13,517 bases of DNA, taken from Actinomycetes bacterium. GTDB taxonomy: Bacteria; Actinomycetota; Actinomycetes; Actinomycetales; Demequinaceae. The stretch covers positions 1 through 13,517 of the forward strand of contig JAEYOR010000030.1 of the NCBI GenBank assembly GCA_023411615.1, read 5' to 3'. Both the position numbers and the translations under genes were made by a program. Positions 7,505-13,517 of the stretch are shown in pieces. How positions within the stretch are numbered: position 1 is the first letter of the stretch; the number at the start of each line of letters is the position of its first letter. The notes beneath the pieces were generated by a model that did not search any database, was not told the origin of the DNA, and worked only from the letters and a program-made list of their open reading frames with translations.

Positions 7505-8230
7505 ATGGCGAAGCAAGCTCCCGCACCCAAGCAGCGCTGGTACAAGACGCTCACCCAGGCCTACAAGATCACGGCGAAGGCTGACAAAGCACTTCCGTGG
7601 ATCATGGCGCTCGTCGCGGGCATTCCTATTGCGATCGGTATCGCCTCGGCCTTTGTCGTGTCGGGCTATTTCGCGAAGATCTTTGGTCCGGTCCTTGGCC
7701 TCATGACCGGCATGATCCTCGGCTTGCTCGTGCTGACCCGCCGGTTCGAGAAGCAGATGTTCAAGCAGATGGATGGACAGCTGGGCGGCTCACTAGCCGT
7801 CGCCCAGTCAATCCGCCGGGGCTGGCAGTTTGCCGACGAGCCAATCGCCGTTGAGGCGCGTAGCCGCGCCGTCGTCTTCCAGGGCGTCGGCCAGGGCGGT
7901 GTGGTACTTCTCGCCGAGGGCGGCCGTTCCGCGAAGAAGACCGTTGACCAGACGACGGCGCGATTGGGAAAGCTTGTTCCAGGCGTGCCCGTGACAGCGA
8001 TCTATGTGGGCAACAACGAGGGCGAAGTCGCGCTGAAGAACCTGACGAAGGCGATTCGCGCCATCAGGCGCCAAGAGTTTGGCCGTGGCATCGGCAAGGG
8101 ACTGTCAGGCGCAGACCAGGACGTCGTTCGCGCTCGGCTCCGTGCTCTCGGGGGGCCTCAGATGCCAATTCCCAAGGGTGTCGACCCAGCCCGTGCGCGT
8201 GCCGACCGCAAGGCTCTCCGCGGTCGTTGA
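7505..8230 (+). CDS. DUF4191 family membrane protein
   Basis: This 241-residue protein has no known function and matches the actinobacterial DUF4191 family, of which Rv2219 is the M. tuberculosis member beside lipA. A basic N-terminus (KQRWYKTLTQAYKITAK) is followed by two transmembrane helices at about 30-52 and 56-78. A long soluble region comes next. It holds a GWQFADEPIAVEARSRAVVF segment (106-125), a Gly-rich turn GVGQGG, and a basic C-terminal tail. The two-helix hairpin with both termini on one side and the positive flanks suggest the soluble part is cytoplasmic. Its constant position after lipA in actinobacteria suggests, but does not show, a link to lipoate or envelope metabolism. 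Many relatives have an RDD-domain gene next; here that place is taken by an opposite-strand HAD gene. Confidence 0.88.
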   Translation: MAKQAPAPKQRWYKTLTQAYKITAKADKALPWIMALVAGIPIAIGIASAFVVSGYFAKIFGPVLGLMTGMILGLLVLTRRFEKQMFKQMDGQLGGSLAVAQSIRRGWQFADEPIAVEARSRAVVFQGVGQGGVVLLAEGGRSAKKTVDQTTARLGKLVPGVPVTAIYVGNNEGEVALKNLTKAIRAIRRQEFGRGIGKGLSGADQDVVRARLRALGGPQMPIPKGVDPARARADRKALRGR

Positions 8231-8237
8231 GACCGCG
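8219..8237 (+). terminator. Weak hairpin at the end of the DUF4191 gene
   Basis: CGCGGTC (8219-8225) and GACCGCG (8231-8237) form a 7-bp stem around a 5-nt loop that contains the stop codon. A second small inverted repeat, GCTCT/AGAGC, follows directly. There is no proper U-tract, so any termination here would be inefficient. It lies between two convergent genes. Confidence 0.3.
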
Positions 8238-8261
8238 CTCTTGGTGAGAGCAGTTCGCGCG

Positions 8262-8933
8262 TTAGGCCTGCGGGATCCCGCGAAGTTCAACCTGACCCGA
8301 CTCAGTGGGCCTCGCCGTGATGTCGCGCCAGTGCTCAATGCGACGCAACCCCGCCGTGTGCTCGGTATGCGCATCGCCCACGACGACGACGTGTGCGCCG
8401 GCGGCTAGCCCCGCTTCAATGCCAGGGGGCGAGTCCTCAAAGACCACGCACCGTGCGATATCGACACCTAGCGCAGTTGCCGCTATGAGGAACGGCTCCG
8501 GATACGGCTTGCCCCGTTCAACATCGTCGGCGCCCACGAGAACATCGATATGAGGAAACCCTGCGCCCTCGAGGCGGGCGCGGGCAGCGTCGGCGATGGC
8601 GGAGGTGACGACAGCCCACTTGCCTGCCGGTAGTTGGCTGACGAATGCCGCTGCGCCTGGAAGCTCCGTCACCCCGTGGAACTCACCGCGTTCCCAGTCG
8701 GCGACCTTGTTGTACCACTCGTCGAGATCGGCAGTCTCTGGAAGAAATCTCCGCAAGGTGGCGATGGATGGAGTGCCGTGCGCAAACTCGATGACGTCAG
8801 CAGGGTCGTGACCGTGCTCGATCGCGAATCGCCCCCACATCTCGTAGACAAGGGCCGTGGAGTCGACGAGAGTGCCATCCATATCGAGGAGCACAGCATC
8901 CGCGATGAGTGGTGACGCGTCTGCACTGGTCAT
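8262..8933 (-). CDS. HAD-superfamily (subfamily IA) phosphatase
   Basis: This 223-residue cytoplasmic phosphatase has all four HAD motifs. Motif I is DMDGT, with nucleophile Asp17 and acid/base Asp19. Motif II is VVTS (Thr110, Ser111). Motif III is Lys142 in GKPYPEPF. Motif IV is VVFEDSPPGIEAG (Glu166, Asp167). An alpha-helical cap sits between motifs I and II (about 25-90), as in subfamily IA. The VVFEDSPPGIEAG style and the cap resemble sugar-phosphate and glycerol-3-phosphate phosphatases, but the substrate cannot be set from sequence alone. The ATG has no Shine-Dalgarno; a TANNNT box lies 6 nt upstream, so the transcript may be leaderless. It is divergent from glnA and convergent with the DUF4191 gene, and looks like a stand-alone insertion into a conserved gene order. 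Confidence 0.92.
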   Translation of the reverse strand: MTSADASPLIADAVLLDMDGTLVDSTALVYEMWGRFAIEHGHDPADVIEFAHGTPSIATLRRFLPETADLDEWYNKVADWERGEFHGVTELPGAAAFVSQLPAGKWAVVTSAIADAARARLEGAGFPHIDVLVGADDVERGKPYPEPFLIAATALGVDIARCVVFEDSPPGIEAGLAAGAHVVVVGDAHTEHTAGLRRIEHWRDITARPTESGQVELRGIPQA

Positions 8934-8939
8934 ATGACT

Positions 8940-8945
8940 AGCCTA
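8940..8945 (-). promoter_or_regulatory. Candidate -10 box for a leaderless HAD transcript
   Basis: On the minus strand TAGGCT is followed by 6 nt (AGTCAT) and the HAD ATG. This is the same spacing as at lipB and at the alpha-glucosidase gene. No ribosome site lies between them, which supports a leaderless reading. Confidence 0.5.
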
Positions 8946-9008
8946 GGCGCGCTCGGCAACGACTCATGAGTGGCTGAGCCTGGGGTTCGGCGAAAAATAG
9001 TCCATGCG

Positions 9009-9024
9009 TTAACAGGCACGAAAC
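9009..9024 (+). promoter_or_regulatory. GlnR-like nitrogen-control box upstream of glnA
   Basis: TTAAC-N6-GAAAC matches the actinobacterial GlnR consensus gTnAC-N6-GaAAC in all but the first base, and keeps the AC-N9-AC core. It lies about 33 nt upstream of a TANNNT hexamer at 9057-9062, which suits an activator site. GlnR regulation of glnA is established in Streptomyces and Mycobacterium; its use in this organism is inferred. Confidence 0.55.
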
Positions 9025-9056
9025 ATTCGCAATACGCCGACGACACGGGCGCGCAC

Positions 9057-9062
9057 TAGTTT
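9057..9062 (+). promoter_or_regulatory. Candidate glnA -10 box
   Basis: TAGTTT fits TANNNT and lies 44 nt before the glnA ATG, giving a leader of roughly 35-40 nt with a good ribosome site. No -35 match is seen at the right distance, as expected for a promoter that depends on an activator. Confidence 0.4.
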
Positions 9063-9093
9063 GGGTCCCAGCCGCCATGGCTAGACCTACCTC

Positions 9094-9099
9094 AAGGAG
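9094..9099 (+). promoter_or_regulatory. glnA ribosome binding site that fixes the start
   Basis: AAGGAG lies 7 nt before the ATG at 9107. An in-frame ATG at 9077 would add 10 residues absent from the family and lies upstream of this site, so 9107 is preferred. Confidence 0.85.
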
Positions 9100-9106
9100 C
9101 AATCCG

Positions 9107-10540
9107 ATGTTCAAGACCGCCGAAGAGGCTCTCGCCTTTGTCAAGGAGGAGGGGGTCGAGTTTGTCGACGTCCGCTTCTGTGATCTTCCGGGCGTCATGC
9201 AGCACTTCAACATTCCGGCCGCCCAGTTCACCGAGGACGTCTTCTCCGACGGCCTGATGTTCGACGGCTCATCCATCCGCGGCTTCCAGGCCATCAACGA
9301 ATCCGACATGAAGCTCTTGCCGGATGTCGAGACGGCGTTTGTGGACCCGTTCCGCACTGCCAAGACGCTCGTGATCAACTTCTCGATCGTTGACCCCTTC
9401 ACCAATGAGCTGTACTCCCGCGACCCGCGCAACGTGGCCGCCAAGGCTGAGGCCTACCTCAAGTCCACGGGGATTGGTGACACGGCGTTCTTCGCACCCG
9501 AGGCCGAGTTCTTCATTTTCGATGCCGTGCGCTTTGCGACCAACCAGCACGAGGGCTACTACCACATCGACTCCTCTGAGGCTGCGTGGAACACCGGAAT
9601 CGAGAAAGAGCTCGACGGCACCCCTAACCGTGGTTACAAGACGCGTTTCAAGGGCGGCTACTTCCCGGTAAGCCCGAGCGACCAGTTCGCCGACTTGCGT
9701 GACGAGATGTGCCGAGTCCTCGAGCAGGTGGGCCTTTCGGTGGAGCGCGCGCACCACGAGGTGGGCACCGCTGGCCAGCAAGAGGTCAACTACCGCTTCA
9801 ACACGTTGCTCCGCTCGGGTGACGACCTGATGAAGTTCAAATACATCATCAAGAACGTCGCGTGGAACGCTGGCAAGACTGTCACCTTCATGCCGAAGCC
9901 GCTCTTTGGCGACAACGGTTCGGGCATGCACGTTCACCAGTCGATCTGGAAGGACGGCGACCCGCTGTTCTTCGACGAGAAGGGTTACGGCGGACTGTCG
10001 GACATCGCTCGCTGGTACATCGGCGGCATTCTCAAGCACGCCCCGTCGTTGCTCGCCTTCACAAACCCATCGGTCAACTCGTACCACCGCCTCGTGCCCG
10101 GTTACGAAGCACCCGTGAACCTCGTCTACTCGGCCCGCAACCGTTCGGCTGCTGTGCGTATCCCCATCACGGGTTCGAGCCCCAAGGCGAAGCGAATCGA
10201 GTTCCGTGCGCCTGACTCATCGGGCAACCCGTACCTCGCCTTCGCGGCACTCCTCATGGCTGGCATCGACGGCATCAAGAACCGAATCGAACCCCCGGCC
10301 CCGGTGGACAAGGACCTGTACGAGCTCCCCCCCGAGGAGCACGCACAGATCCCCCAGGTGCCGGACAGCCTTTCCAAGGTCCTCGACAACCTTGAGGCGA
10401 ACCACGCGTTCCTCACCGAGGGCGGCGTGTTCACGCCTGACCTCATCGAGACGTGGATCGACTACAAGCGCTCCGCGGAGATCGACCCGCTGCGCTTCCG
10501 TCCTCACCCCCACGAGTTCGAGCTCTACTACGACGTATAA
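9107..10540 (+). CDS. glnA: Type I glutamine synthetase (adenylylatable, GSI-beta)
   Basis: GlnA makes glutamine from glutamate, ammonia and ATP and is the main ammonium-assimilating enzyme; type I enzymes are cytoplasmic dodecamers. The 477-residue length is standard. Visible motifs include FDGSSIRGF (52-60) and the metal-binding FFAPEAEFFIFD (128-139). Also present are the ATP-binding KPLFGDNGSGMH (264-275), the Glu334 flap in GYEAPV, and NRSAAVRIP (345-353). Tyr405 in DLYELPPEE matches the adenylylation site of enteric and mycobacterial enzymes. This marks it as the GSI-beta type, controlled by GlnE, which is not in this window. Expression is probably nitrogen-controlled through the GlnR-like box. 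It corresponds in place to M. tuberculosis glnA1 and ends in a strong terminator, so it is a single-gene unit. Confidence 0.98.
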   Translation: MFKTAEEALAFVKEEGVEFVDVRFCDLPGVMQHFNIPAAQFTEDVFSDGLMFDGSSIRGFQAINESDMKLLPDVETAFVDPFRTAKTLVINFSIVDPFTNELYSRDPRNVAAKAEAYLKSTGIGDTAFFAPEAEFFIFDAVRFATNQHEGYYHIDSSEAAWNTGIEKELDGTPNRGYKTRFKGGYFPVSPSDQFADLRDEMCRVLEQVGLSVERAHHEVGTAGQQEVNYRFNTLLRSGDDLMKFKYIIKNVAWNAGKTVTFMPKPLFGDNGSGMHVHQSIWKDGDPLFFDEKGYGGLSDIARWYIGGILKHAPSLLAFTNPSVNSYHRLVPGYEAPVNLVYSARNRSAAVRIPITGSSPKAKRIEFRAPDSSGNPYLAFAALLMAGIDGIKNRIEPPAPVDKDLYELPPEEHAQIPQVPDSLSKVLDNLEANHAFLTEGGVFTPDLIETWIDYKRSAEIDPLRFRPHPHEFELYYDV

Positions 10541-10555
10541 GTCATACGTTGGACC

Positions 10556-10600
10556 GCGAAAGGCGGGGCCGTCCGTTTGGGCGGTCCCGCCTTTCGCTTT
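10556..10600 (+). terminator. Strong intrinsic terminator of glnA
   Basis: A 19-bp stem (10556-10574 with 10579-10597) closes on a 4-nt loop GTTT and contains only two G-U wobbles and no mismatch. It is followed by TTT. It begins 16 nt after the glnA stop. The stem is long and GC-rich, compensating for the short U-tract. Confidence 0.88.
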
Positions 10601-10606
10601 GCCCGT

Positions 10607-10651
10607 CCACTCGCACCGTGCCACCGAGTGGCTGTGGTACCGTCCCACTCG
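10607..10651 (+). repeat. Three-copy CCACTCG motif, two direct and one inverted, upstream of lacI
   Basis: CCACTCG occurs at 10607-10613 and 10645-10651, and its reverse complement CGAGTGG at 10625-10631. The middle copy can pair with either outer copy. A TANNNT hexamer (TACCGT, 10638-10643) sits between the second and third copies. It could be an operator pair for the lacI promoter or alternative leader hairpins; neither is shown. The rest of the glnA-lacI gap holds only the lacI ribosome site. Confidence 0.4.
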
Positions 10652-10721
10652 AAAAGGACCCGTGGGTTATGACGCGCGAAGCACCGTCGCGGTGACCTTG
10701 CGGGTTCGGAGGGAGTTAGCG

Positions 10722-11759
10722 GTGAGCACGATCGAACGCGTCGCCGAACTCGCGGGGGTGTCCACGGCGACGGTGTCCCGCGCCCTCGCTGGAAAGTCCA
10801 CCGTCTCGCCCGCGACGCGCGCCAAGGTCGAGGCCGCCGCGAAGGAACTCGGTTACGTCGTGTCGTCAGCGGCGTCAAGTCTCGCCTCTGGCCGCACCCG
10901 GAACGTCGGCGTCGTCATGCCGTTCTTGTCCAGTTGGTTCTACACCTCAGTGCTCAAGGGCATTCATGAGACCCTTGCGGACGCAGGCTACGATCTCACT
11001 CTGTACCACCTCGAGGCGTCGGACGCGACTTCGGGTCAAGGGCGCGGTTCGCGCCGAGACCGCCTCTTTGGGGAATTTCTGCGCCGACGCAGGGTGGATG
11101 GCCTCATCGCGGTCTCACTTGAGCTGTCCGACACCGAGATTGACAGCCTCCACCACATCGGGAAGCCAGTGGTGGGCGTCGGAGGCCCCCTCCCCGGAGC
11201 GACGACACTCAGCATCGATGACACCTCAGTGGCCCGACTCGCGACGGAACACCTCTTGGCGCTCGGTCATCGCCACATCGCGCATATCGGCGGCGAGCCG
11301 CAGCTTGATCTGGACTTTCATTTGCCCCGCCGCCGTCTCGACGGGTACGAAGCCGCCTTGTCGTCTCGTGGCGTCGCCCCAGACCCGCTGCTCGTCCGCG
11401 TTGCTGACTTCACCATCGCTGGCGGCTACCGCGCCACGCTGCAATTGCTCGGAGATCCGCGGGTGAGCCCCACCGCCGTATTCGCCGCGTCGGATGAGAT
11501 GGCGATCGGCGCGATCCTCGCCGCACGCGATCTCGGCAAGAGGGTGCCAGAGGACCTGTCGGTCATCGGCATCGATGGCCACGAGCTCGGCGAGTTCTTT
11601 GGACTCACCACGGTGTCTCAGTTTCCCGAGATGCAAGGGCGCCTCGCGGCAGATGAAATCCTGCGCGAACTGTCCGAGTCCGCTGAAGGCGCAGAAGCGC
11701 GCCAGCTGCCGTTCGAGCTCGTCGTCCGCCGTTCAACGTCAGTGCCCGCTGAGCGCTAG
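10722..11759 (+). CDS. LacI-family transcriptional regulator
   Basis: This 345-residue protein is a LacI/GalR-family DNA-binding regulator. The N-terminal helix-turn-helix (about 3-25) reads IERVAELAGVSTATVSRAL, and the hinge helix includes SSLASGRT (52-59). A periplasmic-binding-protein-like effector domain starts at NVGVVMPF (61) and includes FAASDEMAIGAI and SVIGIDGHELGEFFGLTTVSQ. The GTG start was chosen because GGAGGGAG (10708-10715) lies 6 nt upstream. Earlier in-frame codons run back into glnA and give an unrelated Arg/Ser-rich sequence. It lies 81 nt upstream of the alpha-glucosidase gene on the same strand, with operator-like sites between them. It is therefore probably a local repressor of alpha-glucoside use, like the MalR/AglR regulators of other actinobacteria. 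The effector sugar is not known. Confidence 0.93.
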   Translation: MSTIERVAELAGVSTATVSRALAGKSTVSPATRAKVEAAAKELGYVVSSAASSLASGRTRNVGVVMPFLSSWFYTSVLKGIHETLADAGYDLTLYHLEASDATSGQGRGSRRDRLFGEFLRRRRVDGLIAVSLELSDTEIDSLHHIGKPVVGVGGPLPGATTLSIDDTSVARLATEHLLALGHRHIAHIGGEPQLDLDFHLPRRRLDGYEAALSSRGVAPDPLLVRVADFTIAGGYRATLQLLGDPRVSPTAVFAASDEMAIGAILAARDLGKRVPEDLSVIGIDGHELGEFFGLTTVSQFPEMQGRLAADEILRELSESAEGAEARQLPFELVVRRSTSVPAER

Positions 11760-11773
11760 CACTGCCTCGCCTC

Positions 11774-11788
11774 TGTAAGCGCTCGACA
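11774..11788 (+). promoter_or_regulatory. LacI-family operator-like site
   Basis: TGTAAGCGCTCGACA has the AA-CG core of LacI-family operators (TGNAANCGNTNNCA) and matches that consensus at 12 of 14 positions from its first base. It lies in the lacI/alpha-glucosidase gap, about 40 nt upstream of the predicted -10. Its role is inferred from position. Confidence 0.45.
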
Positions 11789-11798
11789 TTTTCGGCGG

Positions 11799-11810
11799 TG
11801 CACGCGTGCA
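11799..11810. repeat. Perfect 12-bp palindrome upstream of the alpha-glucosidase gene
   Basis: TGCACGCGTGCA equals its own reverse complement. It lies between the two operator-like sites, and its right half GCGTGCA recurs at 11816-11822. It may be a regulator site; the binding protein is unknown. Confidence 0.4.
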
Positions 11811-11818
11811 TTTGAGCG

Positions 11819-11830
11819 TGCAAGCGCCTA
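11819..11830 (+). promoter_or_regulatory. Second LacI-operator-like half site overlapping the -10
   Basis: TGCAAGCGCCTA shares the TG-AAGCGC core with the site at 11774 and runs into the TAAAGT hexamer. A repressor bound here would block RNA polymerase directly. The right half is degenerate, so confidence is low. Confidence 0.35.
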
Positions 11831-11834
11831 AAGT
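11829..11834 (+). promoter_or_regulatory. Candidate -10 box for a leaderless alpha-glucosidase transcript
   Basis: TAAAGT fits TANNNT and lies exactly 6 nt before the ATG at 11841. There is no good ribosome site in front of that ATG, which supports a leaderless mRNA. No -35 is evident. Confidence 0.5.
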
Positions 11835-11840
11835 GGGCCT

Positions 11841-13493
11841 ATGTCAAGGACGACTCCGCACACTTCCGAGTGGTGGCGCACCGCCGCCATCTACCAGATC
11901 TACCCCCGCTCTTTCGCTGACGCGTCGGGCGACGGCATCGGCGACTTGCCCGGCATCACCCGTCGCCTTGACCACGTCGCCGAACTTGGTGTCGACGCGG
12001 TGTGGCTGTCGCCGTTCTACCGTTCTCCGCAGAATGACGCGGGCTACGACGTTGCCGACTACTGCGATGTTGATCCCCTTTTTGGGACCCTGACGGACTT
12101 TGACGCCCTCCTTGAGCGGGCGCACGAGCTTGGCCTTCGTGTCATCGTTGACGTGGTGCCGAATCACTCGTCGAGTGAACACCGATGGTTCAAGGAGGCA
12201 CTCGCCGCCGGCCCTGGCTCGCCCGAGCGTGCGCGCTACTACTTCCGCGACGGCGAGGGCGCCGACGGGGCCCAGCCGCCGAACAACTGGCTGTCGATGT
12301 TCGGCGGCCCCGCATGGACGCGGGTGACGGAACCAGACGGCTCGCCCGGACAGTGGTACCTCCACCTCTTCGACTCAACTCAGCCCGACTTCGACTGGAC
12401 CAATCCATGGGTCGCGGATCGCTTCGATGAGGTCTTGCGATTCTGGTTTGACCGCGGCGTCGATGGCTTCCGCATCGACGTCGCGCACGGACTTGCCAAG
12501 CACCCGGACCTGCCTGACATTGACGTCGACCCTCTCCACACAGGTGGTGAATGGGCAGGAGAAGACCACCCCTATTGGTCCCGTGATGACGTTCACGACG
12601 TGTGGCGCCGATGGCGGCGTATCGCCGACTCTTACCCGGGCGAGCGCGCGCTTGTTGCTGAAGCGTGGGTACTGCCGCTCGCAAAAATGGCGAAGTGGGT
12701 TCGCTCCGACGAACTCCACCAGGCATTCAACTTCGGCTACCTCATGACGGAGTGGAACGCTGAGGGCTTGCGCGCCACCATTGATGAGTCGCTTGAGGCC
12801 TTTAACTCCGTTGGCGCACCATCGACGTGGGTGCTGTCGAATCACGACACGATCCGTCACACCACGCGCCTCGCACTCGCCACCCAGCTTCCTCACGGCG
12901 TCGGCATCGGCCCGGGGAACCTCGAGCACCCGGACGAGAAGGCCGGCCTGCGCCGCGGCCGGGCAGCATCCCTCGTCATGTTTGCTCTGCCGGGCTCTGC
13001 TTATGTCTACCAAGGGGAAGAGCTCGGCCTCCCCGAGGCTATTCACATCCCCAACGAGGCCCGACAGGATCCGACGTGGTTCCGCACTCCGGATCACATC
13101 TACGGACGCGATGGGTGTCGTGTGCCGCTCCCATGGGAGTCCGACGCACCCGCGTACGGCTTCTCCCCCACTGGCGCTACGTGGCTGCCCCAGCCGCATT
13201 CGTGGTCAGAGTATGCGGCAGAACGTCAGGTAGGCGTCGCCGGCTCAACCTTTGAGATGTACCGCGAGGCGCTTCACTTGCGCCGCGAACACGCTCTCGC
13301 CTCAGGCACGATCACGTGGGAGGACTCACCCGCCGACGTCCTGCAGTTTGTTGTAGGCGACGTACGGGTGGTGGCGAACATGGGGACCACGCCGATTGAT
13401 CTGCCGGACGGCGACATCGTGTTGTCCTCGATGGCGATCTCCGGGTCAACTCTTCCCATCGACACGACGGTGTGGTTACGCGTTTCGCGTTGA
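11841..13493 (+). CDS. GH13 alpha-glucosidase
   Basis: This 550-residue intracellular glycoside hydrolase has no signal peptide and hydrolyses terminal alpha-glucosidic bonds of short oligosaccharides. The four GH13 regions are clear. Region I is DVVPNH (104-109). Region II is GFRIDVAH with nucleophile Asp213. Region III is VAEAWV with acid/base Glu274. Region IV is VLSNHD with transition-state stabiliser Asp336. A domain B insert (about 110-180) and a C-terminal beta domain (about 465-550) complete the standard architecture. The start WWRTAAIYQIYPRSFAD is typical of the maltase/oligo-1,6-glucosidase group. The residue after the nucleophile is Val214, which in Bacillus enzymes goes with alpha-1,6 activity, so isomaltose-type substrates are possible. 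The upstream LacI-family gene and operator-like sites point to sugar-induced expression. No transporter gene is seen before the window ends. An exact substrate is not claimed. Confidence 0.95.
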   Translation: MSRTTPHTSEWWRTAAIYQIYPRSFADASGDGIGDLPGITRRLDHVAELGVDAVWLSPFYRSPQNDAGYDVADYCDVDPLFGTLTDFDALLERAHELGLRVIVDVVPNHSSSEHRWFKEALAAGPGSPERARYYFRDGEGADGAQPPNNWLSMFGGPAWTRVTEPDGSPGQWYLHLFDSTQPDFDWTNPWVADRFDEVLRFWFDRGVDGFRIDVAHGLAKHPDLPDIDVDPLHTGGEWAGEDHPYWSRDDVHDVWRRWRRIADSYPGERALVAEAWVLPLAKMAKWVRSDELHQAFNFGYLMTEWNAEGLRATIDESLEAFNSVGAPSTWVLSNHDTIRHTTRLALATQLPHGVGIGPGNLEHPDEKAGLRRGRAASLVMFALPGSAYVYQGEELGLPEAIHIPNEARQDPTWFRTPDHIYGRDGCRVPLPWESDAPAYGFSPTGATWLPQPHSWSEYAAERQVGVAGSTFEMYREALHLRREHALASGTITWEDSPADVLQFVVGDVRVVANMGTTPIDLPDGDIVLSSMAISGSTLPIDTTVWLRVSR

Positions 13494-13517
13494 CGTCAGT
13501 GGCGTGGGGTCGTGAGC

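Noticed and set aside
8962..8971. 10-bp palindrome ACTCATGAGT between the HAD gene and glnA
   Set aside because: It is short, has no second copy nearby and no link to a known regulator; it could be chance.
9077..9106. Ten-residue N-terminal extension of GlnA
   Set aside because: AAGGAG lies 7 nt before the ATG at 9107, which gives the family N-terminus MFKTAEEAL.
9269..10087. 272-residue open frame antisense to glnA
   Set aside because: It mirrors the conserved glnA codons and has no recognisable domain.
10206..10721. LacI-family protein with a long N-terminal extension overlapping glnA
   Set aside because: The added sequence is an Arg/Ser-rich shadow of glnA and crosses its terminator; the GTG at 10722 has a strong ribosome site and begins at the helix-turn-helix.
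12375..13199. 274-residue open frame antisense to the alpha-glucosidase gene
   Set aside because: It mirrors GH13 regions II to IV and has no domain of its own.
13494..13517. Tail after the alpha-glucosidase stop
   Set aside because: Only 24 bases remain; no terminator, start codon context or motif can be judged.

Overview
This is high-GC actinobacterial chromosome, probably from the Micrococcales or a neighbouring order (not tested against any database). The evidence is the dense GTG starts, the Ala/Pro-rich linker of the E2 protein, a DUF4191 membrane protein and TANNNT-type -10 boxes. The gene order closely matches the Mycobacterium tuberculosis dlaT - Rv2216 - lipB - lipA - Rv2219 - glnA1 neighbourhood. 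Most of the window is conserved housekeeping DNA. I found no phage, transposon, CRISPR, tRNA or rRNA.

Layout. (1) Positions 1-2276, plus strand: the 3' part of a lipoylated dehydrogenase E2 gene (sucB/dlaT type), then a tightly coupled TIGR01777-type NAD(P)-binding protein. (2) Positions 2240-5738, minus strand: a two-gene unit absent from the M. tuberculosis arrangement. It has a 12-TM MMPL/RND-family transporter followed by a single-pass membrane protein with a degenerate (pseudo)kinase domain. A perfect DnaA-box sequence lies between the two genes. (3) Positions 5773-8230, plus strand: lipB, lipA (4-nt overlap) and a DUF4191 membrane protein. (4) Positions 8262-8933, minus strand: a HAD-family phosphatase. 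(5) Positions 9107-10540, plus strand: type I glutamine synthetase, with a GlnR-like box upstream and a strong intrinsic terminator downstream. (6) Positions 10722-13493, plus strand: a LacI-family regulator and a GH13 alpha-glucosidase, with operator-like sites between them. The last 24 bases hold nothing I can call.

How they work together. LipB moves octanoyl groups onto the lipoyl domains of E2 proteins such as the one at the window start, and LipA inserts the sulfur atoms. The lipoylation enzymes and one of their substrates are therefore encoded together. The LacI/GH13 pair looks like a self-contained alpha-glucoside catabolic module with local repression. The MMPL and pseudokinase pair probably acts at the envelope, but its substrate is unknown.

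A recurring regulatory feature is that lipB, the HAD gene and the alpha-glucosidase gene each have a TANNNT hexamer exactly 6 nt before the start codon. This is the geometry of leaderless actinobacterial transcripts. I see no clear new biological system. The best leads are the pseudokinase-MMPL unit, the overlapping regulatory sites at the alpha-glucosidase promoter and the triple CCACTCG motif upstream of lacI.
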